DNA from: Caccovicinus sp051878975
Lineage (GTDB): Bacteria > Bacillota > Clostridia > Lachnospirales > Lachnospiraceae
Length of the DNA: 11,337 nt
Direction of reading: 5' to 3'
Assembly (NCBI GenBank): GCA_051878975.1
Contig: JBJELD010000064.1
Span: forward strand, 1-11,337
The notes beneath the pieces are model-generated. The model worked only from the letters and a program-made list of their open reading frames with translations, ran no database searches and had not been told where the DNA came from. Made by a program: the position numbers and the translations under genes. Shown here piece after piece: positions 1 through 6,767 of this stretch; positions within the stretch are counted from its first letter, which is position 1, and every line of letters begins with the position of its first letter.

Positions 1-177
1 CCTCGGCAGCCTGGAGATCAGGAACATCTCCCACTGGGAGATATCTCCCTGAAGCAGTCCCTGCACATTAATATCCAGCACGCCTACAAACAGGGAACAT
101 GCGGAGACAAACAAAAGAACCGCGCCAAGGATCCATGTGGACATATATTTTCTGATAAAAATTCCTCCTCGCCTCAT
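1..177 (-). CDS. FecCD-family ABC transporter permease, N-terminal part (cut by window edge)
   Basis: This is the first part of an inner-membrane permease for iron-siderophore, heme or cobalamin uptake. It works with a binding protein and an ATPase that lie outside the window. The reading frame gives RKYMSTWILGAVLLFVSAC, a hydrophobic first membrane segment, then GLLQGD and finally the ISRLPR motif that opens the FecCD/BtuC core. The family call rests on that motif and the layout. The start is uncertain. An in-frame ATG at 177 has no ribosome binding site. A perfect AGGAGG (169-164) sits 7 nt before an ATC codon at 156, where homologues would be expected to have ATG. The next ATG (144) is 19 nt from the AGGAGG. 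The substrate cannot be told. The upstream metal-box-like operators favour iron or a chelate. Confidence 0.72.
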   Translation of the reverse strand, partial: MRRGGIFIRKYMSTWILGAVLLFVSACSLFVGVLDINVQGLLQGDISQWEMFLISRLPR

Positions 178-198
178 CGATTATCGATTGATTCATGA

Positions 199-212
199 CT
201 GATTTTTGTCAG
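199..212. promoter_or_regulatory. Weak palindrome beside operator 1 (possible secondary site)
   Basis: CTGA-N6-TCAG has the same 4-6-4 geometry as the TTAG-N6-CTAA operators, and its centre is 20 bp from that of the operator at 218-233. It may be a degenerate second binding site or coincidence. Confidence 0.25.
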
Positions 213-217
213 CTTTG

Positions 218-233
218 GTTAGTTTTGACTAAT
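218..233. promoter_or_regulatory. Operator 1, TTAG-N6-CTAA palindrome in the FecCD leader
   Basis: GTTAGTTTTGACTAAT matches the palindromes at 322-337 and 7482-7497 in the TTAGTTT core and the CTAA arm. The TTAG-N6-CTAA spacing occurs inside the DtxR/IdeR metal-repressor consensus, so a metal repressor is the best guess. It lies in the transcribed leader of the permease, between the hairpin and the ribosome binding site, and could act as a roadblock or second repressor site. Confidence 0.55.
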
Positions 234-241
234 TTTTACAC

Positions 242-302
242 AAAAAGAGCGCACTGCAAAAGCATCCTCGTCGAACCGGACTTATATGCCTGTGCAATGC
301 GC
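242..302 (-). terminator. Hairpin with U-run in the FecCD leader (possible attenuator)
   Basis: On the minus strand GCGCATTGCA (302-293) pairs with TGCAGTGCGC (258-249). This is a 10-bp stem with one G-U pair, and AGGCAT/ATGCTT can extend it inward. TCTTTTT follows (248-242). It sits about 35 nt after the predicted start of transcription and 70 nt before the ribosome binding site, so it could end transcription early or yield a short RNA of roughly 95 nt. No known riboswitch was recognised. Confidence 0.45.
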
Positions 303-321
303 ATTCTGATTCTGTACTTGA

Positions 322-337
322 ATTAGTTTCATCTAAC
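322..337. promoter_or_regulatory. Operator 2, TTAG-N6-CTAA palindrome over the FecCD transcription start
   Basis: ATTAGTTTCATCTAAC begins 7 bp downstream of the -10 box of the minus-strand promoter, so a bound repressor would cover the predicted +1. The same arrangement recurs at 7482-7497 in front of a different operon. The match to a DtxR/IdeR-type site is by motif only, and no regulator gene is in the window. Confidence 0.6.
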
Positions 338-344
338 CAAAGAT

Positions 345-373
345 AATATAGCATAACTATTCAGACGTGTCAA
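345..373 (-). promoter_or_regulatory. Sigma-A promoter for the FecCD permease
   Basis: On the minus strand TTGACA (373-368, perfect -35) is followed after 17 bp by TATATT (350-345, -10). The predicted start is near 338, inside operator 2. Confidence 0.75.
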
Positions 374-482
374 GAACAAATTCCCGCGTTCTTGAGCCAA
401 TTATTGGAAATGGCCGAAACTCTGAAATCCATATTTCCAGGCCGGAATATAAGCTTCGGGTGCAACAAGTTGAAATTTCATC

Positions 483-512
483 TTGATTTTTTCATAAAAT
501 CTGTGCTATGAT
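483..512 (+). promoter_or_regulatory. Sigma-A promoter for the MATE/cytidylate-kinase-like operon
   Basis: TTGATT (483-488) and TATGAT (507-512) are separated by 18 bp. Transcription would start near 519 and must pass two terminator hairpins before reaching the MATE gene at 697. I found no second promoter between the terminators and the gene. Confidence 0.6.
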
Positions 513-537
513 AATCAGCAATGAAATACTGATTGCC

Positions 538-605
538 ACGATACAAGAAGTGCTTTGAAGCAAACTGATACGATACGGGATGCTTGCCTTTTGTATCGTT
601 TTTTT
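538..605 (+). terminator. Leader terminator T1 with a competing pairing partner
   Basis: ACGATACAA (538-546) pairs perfectly with TTGTATCGT (591-599), followed by six T (600-605). The loop contains a second copy, ACGATAC (570-576), that can pair with the same right arm (593-599). AAGCA (558-562) can likewise pair with TGCTT at 551-555 or at 581-585. Two exclusive folds of this kind are typical of transcription attenuators and riboswitches. No known class was recognised. Confidence 0.6.
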
Positions 606-636
606 GCGCATACGAAAGGTATGCGCTTTTTCTTTT
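606..636 (+). terminator. Leader terminator T2
   Basis: GCGCATAC (606-613), loop GAAAG, and GTATGCGC (619-626) form a perfect 8-bp stem followed by TTTTTCTTTT. It is a textbook intrinsic terminator placed directly after T1 and 60 nt before the MATE start codon. It should strongly limit readthrough unless something prevents folding or termination. Confidence 0.75.
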
Positions 637-696
637 CCGGCAAGGGCTGTACACGCATGCAGATTTTCATGATTAATTATCAGGAGGTAACTTCCA

Positions 697-2118
697 ATGG
701 AGCAAAAATCAAATACGTTTCTTGAAACCGAAAAAATCGGCAGACTGATGCGCAAATACTCTGTTCCCTGCATCATCTCCCTTCTGGTCGCTGCACTTTA
801 TAATATTGTAGACCAGATCTTTATCGCAAACGCCGATTATCTCGGATCCTACGGCAACGCCGCCAACACGGTCGTGTTCCCGCTGACGATCGTTGCACTT
901 TCGATCGCCGTTATGATCGGCGACGGCTGCTGTGCCTTTGTCAGCATCTGCCTGGGCGCGGGAAAACGGGAGGACGCGCACCGAAGCATCGGCAACTCTA
1001 TTTTACTTTGCGTCATCAGCAGCGTGATCCTGACCATACTCTATCTTGTTTTCATGGATCCGATCCTGACTTTCTTCGGCGGCAAAGTCAATCCGGAGAC
1101 ATATGCCTGCGCAAAGGAATACTTTTTCTACATTACTCTCGGCATCCCGTTTTACATGTTCGGCCAGGCCATGAACCCCATTATCCGTTCCGACGGCAGT
1201 CCCAAGTTCGCCATGTTCTCGACCGTGGCCGGAGCCGTCACCAATATCATCCTCGATCCGATTTTCATTTATCCTATGAGAATGGGTATGATGGGCGCCG
1301 CCGTAGCCACTGTCATCGGTCAGATTCTGACCGCAGTCCTTTCCATCTGGTATCTGTTCCACATGAAAGCAGTGCGTCTGGAAAAGGGGAGTTTTGGACT
1401 GTGGGGCAGCCTGATGAGAAAATTCCTGGTACTCGGCATTACCAGCTTCCTGTCACAGATTTCTCTCGTGGTATCCATGGCCGCGGTCCAGAATATGTGT
1501 ACAAAATACGGCGCCATGGATAAAATTTTCGGCCAGCCGGAATACGCGCAGATTCCCCTGGCTGTTCTGGGCATCGTAATGAAATTCTTCCAGATCGCCA
1601 TCTCCATCGCTGTCGGTATGGCTGCCGGCTGTATTCCCGTTGTCGGCTACAATATCGGGGCCAGACGTAAGGACAGAGCGAAGACGCTCTTCTCATACCT
1701 GTTGATCGGTGAAGCGCTGGTAGGCGCCGTCGCTCTTCTTATCGTGGAAGTATTCCCGGCTCAGCTGATCGGAATCTTCGGTGCAGCGAACGAAAGTGCC
1801 TACTATACCGATTTTGCCGTAAAGAGCTTCCGTATTTATCTGTGCATGATGGTTCTTGCCACAGTCAACAAAGGCACCTTTATCTATCTGCAGGCCCTCG
1901 GAAAAGCAGTAGAATCCACGCTGATCTCTTTAACCCGTGAGATCATCTTCGGCGTGTTCCTGCCCATTATCCTCCCGATCTTCTTCGGGCTGGATGGTCT
2001 GTTATATTCTTTCCCGACTGCGGATATCCTGACATTTCTCATCGCGATCGTCATCATTGTGAGAACCTACAAAGAGCTGAGTACCGATGCCCCAAAAACA
2101 GAAGCAGCTTTCAATTAA
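697..2118 (+). CDS. MATE-family multidrug efflux transporter (first copy)
   Basis: A 473-residue, twelve-helix inner-membrane exporter of the MATE family, which expels cationic drugs or metabolites in exchange for Na+ or H+. Length is normal. MATE features are the N-terminal YSVPCIISLLVAALYNIVDQ (21-40), the loop RSDGSPKFAM (164-173) with ILDPIFIY (185-192), and the matching second-half loop YNIGARR (318-324). The C-terminal stretch YLQALGKAVES to FFGLDGLLYS (397-438) aligns well with the MATE remnant at 9076-9419. AGGAGGT at 682-688 lies 8 nt before the ATG, which fixes the start. It is first in a two-gene operon with the kinase-like gene 30 nt downstream, and its leader holds two terminators, so expression is probably induced by relief of attenuation. 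The substrate is unknown. Confidence 0.93.
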   Translation: MEQKSNTFLETEKIGRLMRKYSVPCIISLLVAALYNIVDQIFIANADYLGSYGNAANTVVFPLTIVALSIAVMIGDGCCAFVSICLGAGKREDAHRSIGNSILLCVISSVILTILYLVFMDPILTFFGGKVNPETYACAKEYFFYITLGIPFYMFGQAMNPIIRSDGSPKFAMFSTVAGAVTNIILDPIFIYPMRMGMMGAAVATVIGQILTAVLSIWYLFHMKAVRLEKGSFGLWGSLMRKFLVLGITSFLSQISLVVSMAAVQNMCTKYGAMDKIFGQPEYAQIPLAVLGIVMKFFQIAISIAVGMAAGCIPVVGYNIGARRKDRAKTLFSYLLIGEALVGAVALLIVEVFPAQLIGIFGAANESAYYTDFAVKSFRIYLCMMVLATVNKGTFIYLQALGKAVESTLISLTREIIFGVFLPIILPIFFGLDGLLYSFPTADILTFLIAIVIIVRTYKELSTDAPKTEAAFN

Positions 2119-2148
2119 GATACGATTTTAAATTAAGGAGGGAAAGTT

Positions 2149-2727
2149 ATGGCAAACAGAATTATTACGATCAGCCGTGAATTCGGAAGCGGAGGCCGTA
2201 CCATAGGAAGAATAACAGCTGAAAAGCTCGGCATCCCTTGCTATGACGCGGAACTGATCCAGAAAATTTCGGAAGAAAGCGGATATGCCGCTGATTACAT
2301 CAAAGAAGAGGGAGAGTACGCCACAGGCGGATGGCTTGCCCCCTACCTCTCCAACCGGTCCATGGGACCGACAACTCAGGACAGACTCTGGGCCGTTCAG
2401 GAGAACGTGATTCTTGAACTGGCTGAGAAAAGTCCCTGTGTGATCGTTGGACGCTGCGCAGACTATATCCTCAAGGACAAGGCAGACTGCCTTAAGGTGT
2501 TTATCCATGCGGATATGAAATTTCGCGCGGATCGGATTGTGAAGGTCTATGGAGAGCGCGAAAAAACTCCGGAGCAGCGACTGAAAGACAAAGACAAACG
2601 ACGCGCCGCCTACCATCGCTTTTACACGAATATGAAATGGGGCCATGCACAGAATTATCACGTCTGTCTGGACAGCGGTGTGCTGGGCATTGAGCGGTGC
2701 GTCGATATCCTTACTTCCCTGTACTGA
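2149..2727 (+). CDS. Cytidylate-kinase-like family protein
   Basis: A 192-residue cytosolic P-loop protein of the group annotated as cytidylate-kinase-like (Cytidylate_kin2). It opens with ITISREFGSGGRTIGR (6-21). The P-loop has GSGGR in place of the GxGKS/T of true nucleotide kinases, as is usual in this group. VIVGRCADYIL (98-108), a basic lid-like segment around 145-155 and NYHVCLDSG (169-177) follow. It is shorter than housekeeping Cmk, and no substrate has been established that I can name. The start is supported by AAGGAGGG just upstream. It lies 30 nt after the MATE gene with no terminator between, so the two are cotranscribed. Such pairing suggests a modifying or sensing role linked to the exporter, which is inference. 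Confidence 0.85.
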   Translation: MANRIITISREFGSGGRTIGRITAEKLGIPCYDAELIQKISEESGYAADYIKEEGEYATGGWLAPYLSNRSMGPTTQDRLWAVQENVILELAEKSPCVIVGRCADYILKDKADCLKVFIHADMKFRADRIVKVYGEREKTPEQRLKDKDKRRAAYHRFYTNMKWGHAQNYHVCLDSGVLGIERCVDILTSLY

Positions 2728-2754
2728 TCTATACCGGTAAGTGTCTCATAAATC

Positions 2755-2811
2755 AAAAACCTCACCTGGATACCCCAAAAATCTGTTTTGAGTGTCTCCG
2801 GTGAGGTTTTT
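2755..2811. terminator. Bidirectional terminator between the kinase-like gene and the sigma-K fragment
   Basis: AAAAACCTCACC (2755-2766) pairs perfectly with GGTGAGGTTTTT (2800-2811), a 12-bp arm with A/T ends, so both strands show a U-run. CAAAA (2776-2780) and TTTTG (2786-2790) can extend the inside of the loop. It lies between convergent genes and serves both. Confidence 0.8.
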
Positions 2812-2883
2812 ATTGCATCTGATACTTCATCTCCGATATCCGGCTGTGAAACGTTTTTCCGCCCTGAACGATGCTTTTTCCAA

Positions 2884-3177
2884 TTAAAAACGCATCTGTG
2901 AGAGGATAGCATTTTCTACACATTTGGCTGCATAGGTTGCCAGCCTCGAACCTTTATCGGTGTTAAAGGTATTGATTGCCTTGATCAGTCCGATGGTGCC
3001 GACGCTGATCAGATCTTCCATGTCGTGGTCAGTTCCCTGATATTTTTTTACTACATGCGCTACCAGACGCATGTTCCTAAGAATCAGGACATCCTTTGCC
3101 TCCTGGTCACCCTCTTTGCAGCGTTCCAGATATTCCTTTTCTTCAATTGCGGACAGCGGTTTTGGAAATGTCTTCAA
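2884..3177 (-). CDS. Truncated sigma-K-like sigma factor (regions 1-2 only)
   Basis: A 97-residue open frame matching the N-terminal half of sporulation sigma-K: KPLSAIEEKEYLERCKEGD (6-24), RNMRLVAHVVKKYQ (34-47), EDLISVGTIGLIKAINTF (54-71) and GSRLATYAAKCVENAIL (76-92). These are core-binding region 2.1-2.2 and -10-binding 2.3-2.4. It stops right after MRF at residue 97, so regions 3 and 4 (-35 binding) are missing. Full sigma-K is about 230 residues. The start is TTG with AGGTGG 6 nt upstream, and no in-frame ATG exists before a stop. It starts at the mature part, with no pro-sequence, as in C. difficile sigma-K. After the stop another frame reads WKKHRSGRKNVSQPDIG, faintly like the next part of sigma-K. 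It is either a decayed gene or the 5' half of a split sigK. No recombinase is visible in the window. Confidence 0.8.
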   Translation of the reverse strand: MKTFPKPLSAIEEKEYLERCKEGDQEAKDVLILRNMRLVAHVVKKYQGTDHDMEDLISVGTIGLIKAINTFNTDKGSRLATYAAKCVENAILSQMRF

Positions 3178-3298
3178 AGAAAGCCACCTGACTGCATATA
3201 CTTAATATCAGTTTATGCAGAGACGGCTTTCCCGGTGCTTTTACACATTTCCTTTTCTGTTTCTGCAATTCTTACCGGATCCATTCTTTTTCACTGTA

Positions 3299-4984
3299 CT
3301 AGGATACCCTTCCGGCATCCATCTCCCATACCTGGTCCGCGATATTCATGGTAGACTGCCGGTGGGAAACCAGCACTACAGTCCGGTGCTCCTGCTCTTC
3401 CTTCAGCGCCTTCAGAATAATGCCCTCATTCAGGTTGTCCAGATTGCTGGTAGGCTCGTCCAAAAGAAGAAAAGGCGCGTCATGCAGGAAGGCCCTGGCA
3501 ACCCCGATCCGCTGCCGTTCCCCTCCGGATAACGTATCTCCCAGTTCACCCACGGGTGTCTCGTACCCGGAAGGAAGCGTCTCAATAAACGCATGGAGGG
3601 ATGCCTTCTTTGCTGCCTCCACGATCTCTTCCCGAGAGGCGCCCGGCTTCCCGACGGCGATGTTATTGGCAATGGAGTCATGGAACAGCACGGTTTCCTG
3701 CGTCACAAAACTTTCCATCTTCCGAAGATTATCCGTATTAATCTTTTTCACCGTCTGTCCGGAGAGCTTCACGCTGCCCTCCGTTACGTCCCAGAACCGC
3801 ATCAGAAGCCGCAGGATCGTGGATTTTCCGGAGCCGCTCCTTCCGTGGATACCCAGGATCCTTCCCTCAGGAAACTCCATGGAGACATCCGTTAAGATTG
3901 TCTCTTCCCCGTAGGAAAAGGTCACATGCTCCAACGCAGCTCCCTCAAAGGTAATCTCCTGTTTTCCACTTACTTCCTTCACCTGCGGCTCCTCCTCCAG
4001 AATAGACAGAACCCGCTCTCCGCAGGCCAACGTCTGCAGCAGGTTGTTGGATAAATTGGAAAGAGCCGTCACCGGGCCAAAGGAACTCATCATGGCAGCA
4101 GAAGCCAGGACCGCTTCCGCATACCCAAGTCTTTCCTCACCGCACAGGTACAACGCAAAAAACAGCATCCCAAAAGAAAACAGCAGAATGCACGCTCCTG
4201 TCACTGCGCCGGAATCGCCCTCCAGCACCTTTAACTCCCGCTGATAATCAGAAAGCTCATCCGATCCGGCCTCCAACTCCGATTTCCGCTCCTCCTGCCG
4301 TCCGTACTGGATGGTCTCCTTTAATCCCCTCAGGCTGTCTAACAAGAAGCTGTTCATCTCCCCGAACTTCTCCCGGTAGCACATCCCGGCAGACTTTCCC
4401 CTTGCAGAATTCCACACGGGAAGGACCACCCCCACCGTTAAGTATCCGCAGAGAGCCAGAAGTCCGCACAGGATATGAAGTCTTCCCAGAAATACCACCA
4501 TAATCAGACTGGTAAGCAGCGCGATCGCTGCCGGAGAGATGGTATGCGCGTAGAACACCTCCAGCAGCTCAATATCGCTGGTGATCACCGAGATCAGATT
4601 TCCCCGGTCCTTTCCCTCCAGCTTTGCCGGACACAGCTTCCGCAGAGCAGCAAACACCTGATGTCTGATGATGGCTAACAGCTTAAAAGCAATATAATGG
4701 TTGCACTCCTGCTCAAAATAGTGGAAGATGCCCCGCAGAACCGCCATCACACCCAGCAGAAAACCGATTCCCTTTAAGGAGACCGGAAAAATCTCCGGAA
4801 GAGAAAATCCCATGACCTGCAGCACGCCCGCTCCTGCCGTAACCGTCAGGAAAATAGCACACAGATACCCAGCCACACCCAGAAGGATGGCCGCTGCCAT
4901 AACCGCCGCCAGCGGTTTAACCAGCCCGATCAGCTTCCCCATGATCTGGAGTCCTGACCGGCGCTCCCGTTCCGAACTATGCAT
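3299..4984 (-). CDS. ABC transporter half, fused permease/ATPase (CydC-like second subunit)
   Basis: A 561-residue inner-membrane half transporter. A six-helix exporter-fold domain spans about 15-325, and the ATPase domain follows. Visible motifs are Walker A GRSGSGKST (381-389), Q-loop Gln429, signature LSGGE (485-489), Walker B FLLLDE (505-510) and H-loop His541, all intact. Its ATG overlaps the last 8 nt of the upstream half transporter, with GGAGG just before it, so the two are translationally coupled and form a heterodimer. The pair is closest in feel to CydDC or iron-linked exporter-fold pairs such as IrtAB, but no cydAB is nearby. The operon promoter carries a metal-box-like operator, which points to iron, heme, siderophore or thiol transport. 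The substrate is unproven. Confidence 0.9.
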   Translation of the reverse strand: MHSSERERRSGLQIMGKLIGLVKPLAAVMAAAILLGVAGYLCAIFLTVTAGAGVLQVMGFSLPEIFPVSLKGIGFLLGVMAVLRGIFHYFEQECNHYIAFKLLAIIRHQVFAALRKLCPAKLEGKDRGNLISVITSDIELLEVFYAHTISPAAIALLTSLIMVVFLGRLHILCGLLALCGYLTVGVVLPVWNSARGKSAGMCYREKFGEMNSFLLDSLRGLKETIQYGRQEERKSELEAGSDELSDYQRELKVLEGDSGAVTGACILLFSFGMLFFALYLCGEERLGYAEAVLASAAMMSSFGPVTALSNLSNNLLQTLACGERVLSILEEEPQVKEVSGKQEITFEGAALEHVTFSYGEETILTDVSMEFPEGRILGIHGRSGSGKSTILRLLMRFWDVTEGSVKLSGQTVKKINTDNLRKMESFVTQETVLFHDSIANNIAVGKPGASREEIVEAAKKASLHAFIETLPSGYETPVGELGDTLSGGERQRIGVARAFLHDAPFLLLDEPTSNLDNLNEGIILKALKEEQEHRTVVLVSHRQSTMNIADQVWEMDAGRVS

Positions 4985-6713
4985 ATTTCACACCTCCGTA
5001 TTCCTCCAGCTTCTTCTGCTCGTTAAAAAGTGACTCATACACGCCGCCCTTTTCCATCAGCTCCCCATGGGTTCCTTCCTCCAGGACCAGACCATCCTGC
5101 AGCACGTAGATCCGTTTGGAATCCACCACATTCGCCAGACGGTGGGAAATCAAGAGCACCGCCCGTTCTCCGGCCAGACGCCGGATGACCTTCATGATCT
5201 GTTCTTCGCTCTCCACATCCACGTTGGAAGCCGCCTCGTCAAAGATATAAACCGGCGTGTCATGGAGCAGCGCCCTGGCCAGCGCCAGCCGCTGACACTG
5301 CCCGCCGGACAGATTGCTTCCCCGCTCCATTAATTCCATAGACAGACCGCCCTGTGCCATAACATACTCATAAAGCTTCACCTCCCGCAGCACACGGGAA
5401 AGCTCCTCCTCCGACGCCTCCGGCGCAGCCATCCGCAAATTCTCCTCCACGGTGCCTTTAAAAATATAGCTGTTATGGCTGACCAGCGTTACATGAGAAA
5501 GCAGGCTCCTCTCGCTGATATCCGTAAGCTCCGTCCCCGCAATGGAGATACTCCCCCGATAACCTCTGCTGCTTCCCGTCAGAAGCGAAGCGATGGTGCT
5601 CTTCCCGCATCCGGAAAGCCCCACCAGAGAGATCAGACCGGCAGCCGGAATCTCCATGGACAGCCCCCTTAAGATCGGCCGGGAGGATTCATAAGAAAAC
5701 TCCACATTCGAAAGACTCACCGGAAGAGGACCCTCCGGAAGTACCGCGCTTCCCTGCCCCTCTTCCTCCAGATCCAGGATCGCAAACAGCTTATCCGACG
5801 CCGCCATGCCATTCATGGCGATGTGGAAGAACGATCCCAGCATGCGCATGGGGATAAAAAATTCCGAAGAAAGCAGGATCATGGTAAAAGCTCCTGCAAT
5901 TCCCACCCGTCCGGCCAGAAATTCCCGAAGCGTCACGATCATCCCGGCAGCTGCACCGCCGTAAGCCACCACATCCATGACAATGATGGAATTTAACTGC
6001 ATCATTAAGACTTTCATAGTGATCTTTCGGAAATGCTCTGCCTCCTCATCCATCTCCTGCGCCTTCTGCTCATCCGCCTGATAGATCTTCAAAGTCGTAA
6101 GCCCCTGCAGATTTTCCAGAAAGCTGTCACCTAACTCCGTATAAATCCCCCAGTATTTTGCCAGAAGCTTCTTCGCTATCTTCTGAACCGCCATAATCGC
6201 TGCCGGGATGAACGGAACGCAGACGAAAAGTATCAGACTTGCCCTGAGGCTGATAAAGGAAAGGACCACAAACAACGTAAGCGGAGCCAGAAGACTGTAA
6301 ATCAGCTGTGGCAGATATTTTCCGAAATAGACCTCCAGCTGTTCGATGCCCTCGACCGCCACCTGGACCGCCCGGGCCGTAGGCACCTTCTCATGATAGG
6401 AAGCACCCAGGTGCGTCAGTTTTTCATACAGGCGGAGCCGCAGTTCTTTTTTCACATCACTCCCGGCCAGATAAGAGGCCATGGCCGCCCTGCGTGTACA
6501 AATTGCCCGCACCAGAACCGCAGCCGCGATGACCGCGGCCGCCGCCAGTCCACCCTTTAGCCGAAGCTCCCCCTCATAACAGCTTTCCAAAAGCTGTCCG
6601 GCAATTGTCATGACCACAATGGAGCACACCAGCGCCAGCCACTGCCAGGCCACGTTCTGCACAATATATGTTTTGGAATCAGCCATCAGACTGACCAGAC
6701 GTTTCTTTATCAT
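4977..6713 (-). CDS. ABC transporter half, fused permease/ATPase (CydD-like first subunit)
   Basis: A 578-residue partner of the following half transporter. The membrane domain (about 20-310) includes SLLAPLTLFVVLSFIS and FLENLQGLTTLKIYQADE, typical of the CydD-like branch. The ATPase domain has Walker A GLSGCGKST (365-373), signature LSGGQ (468-472), Walker B YIFDE (489-493) and H-loop His524. The Q-loop position reads LVSHNSYIF, so the usual Gln is His413, unlike its partner. AGGAGAG precedes the ATG. It follows the DUF454 gene by 54 nt, and its stop codon overlaps the start of the second half. It is expected to be transcribed from the operator-controlled promoter at 7506-7534. The direction of transport cannot be read from the sequence. 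Confidence 0.9.
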   Translation of the reverse strand: MIKKRLVSLMADSKTYIVQNVAWQWLALVCSIVVMTIAGQLLESCYEGELRLKGGLAAAAVIAAAVLVRAICTRRAAMASYLAGSDVKKELRLRLYEKLTHLGASYHEKVPTARAVQVAVEGIEQLEVYFGKYLPQLIYSLLAPLTLFVVLSFISLRASLILFVCVPFIPAAIMAVQKIAKKLLAKYWGIYTELGDSFLENLQGLTTLKIYQADEQKAQEMDEEAEHFRKITMKVLMMQLNSIIVMDVVAYGGAAAGMIVTLREFLAGRVGIAGAFTMILLSSEFFIPMRMLGSFFHIAMNGMAASDKLFAILDLEEEGQGSAVLPEGPLPVSLSNVEFSYESSRPILRGLSMEIPAAGLISLVGLSGCGKSTIASLLTGSSRGYRGSISIAGTELTDISERSLLSHVTLVSHNSYIFKGTVEENLRMAAPEASEEELSRVLREVKLYEYVMAQGGLSMELMERGSNLSGGQCQRLALARALLHDTPVYIFDEAASNVDVESEEQIMKVIRRLAGERAVLLISHRLANVVDSKRIYVLQDGLVLEEGTHGELMEKGGVYESLFNEQKKLEEYGGVKYA

Positions 6714-6767
6714 AAAATCTCTCTCCTGTCCTTTCTGCCGCGCACAAGGCTGCGGCGCCGATGTCCA

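Noticed and set aside
260..300. tRNA-like GGTTCGA stretch on the minus strand
   Set aside because: No acceptor stem, anticodon arm or cloverleaf fits around it; it is the loop part of a simple hairpin.
236..304. 22-residue ORF in the FecCD leader (minus strand, MRIAQAYK...)
   Set aside because: It has no ribosome binding site, starts inside a hairpin arm and resembles nothing I know; more likely a by-product of the structured leader.
492..776. 94-residue minus-strand ORF across the MATE leader and gene start
   Set aside because: It overlaps the structured leader and the true MATE start antisense, has no ribosome binding site and no recognisable domain.
2755..2811. MITE or mobile element end
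   Set aside because: The perfect inverted repeat lies between convergent genes with A and T ends, which a bidirectional terminator explains fully; no target-site duplication was seen.
3299..6713. Genuine CydDC (cytochrome bd assembly) assignment
   Set aside because: The sequence feel is CydDC-like, but no cydAB is nearby and the family is broad, so I give no gene symbols.
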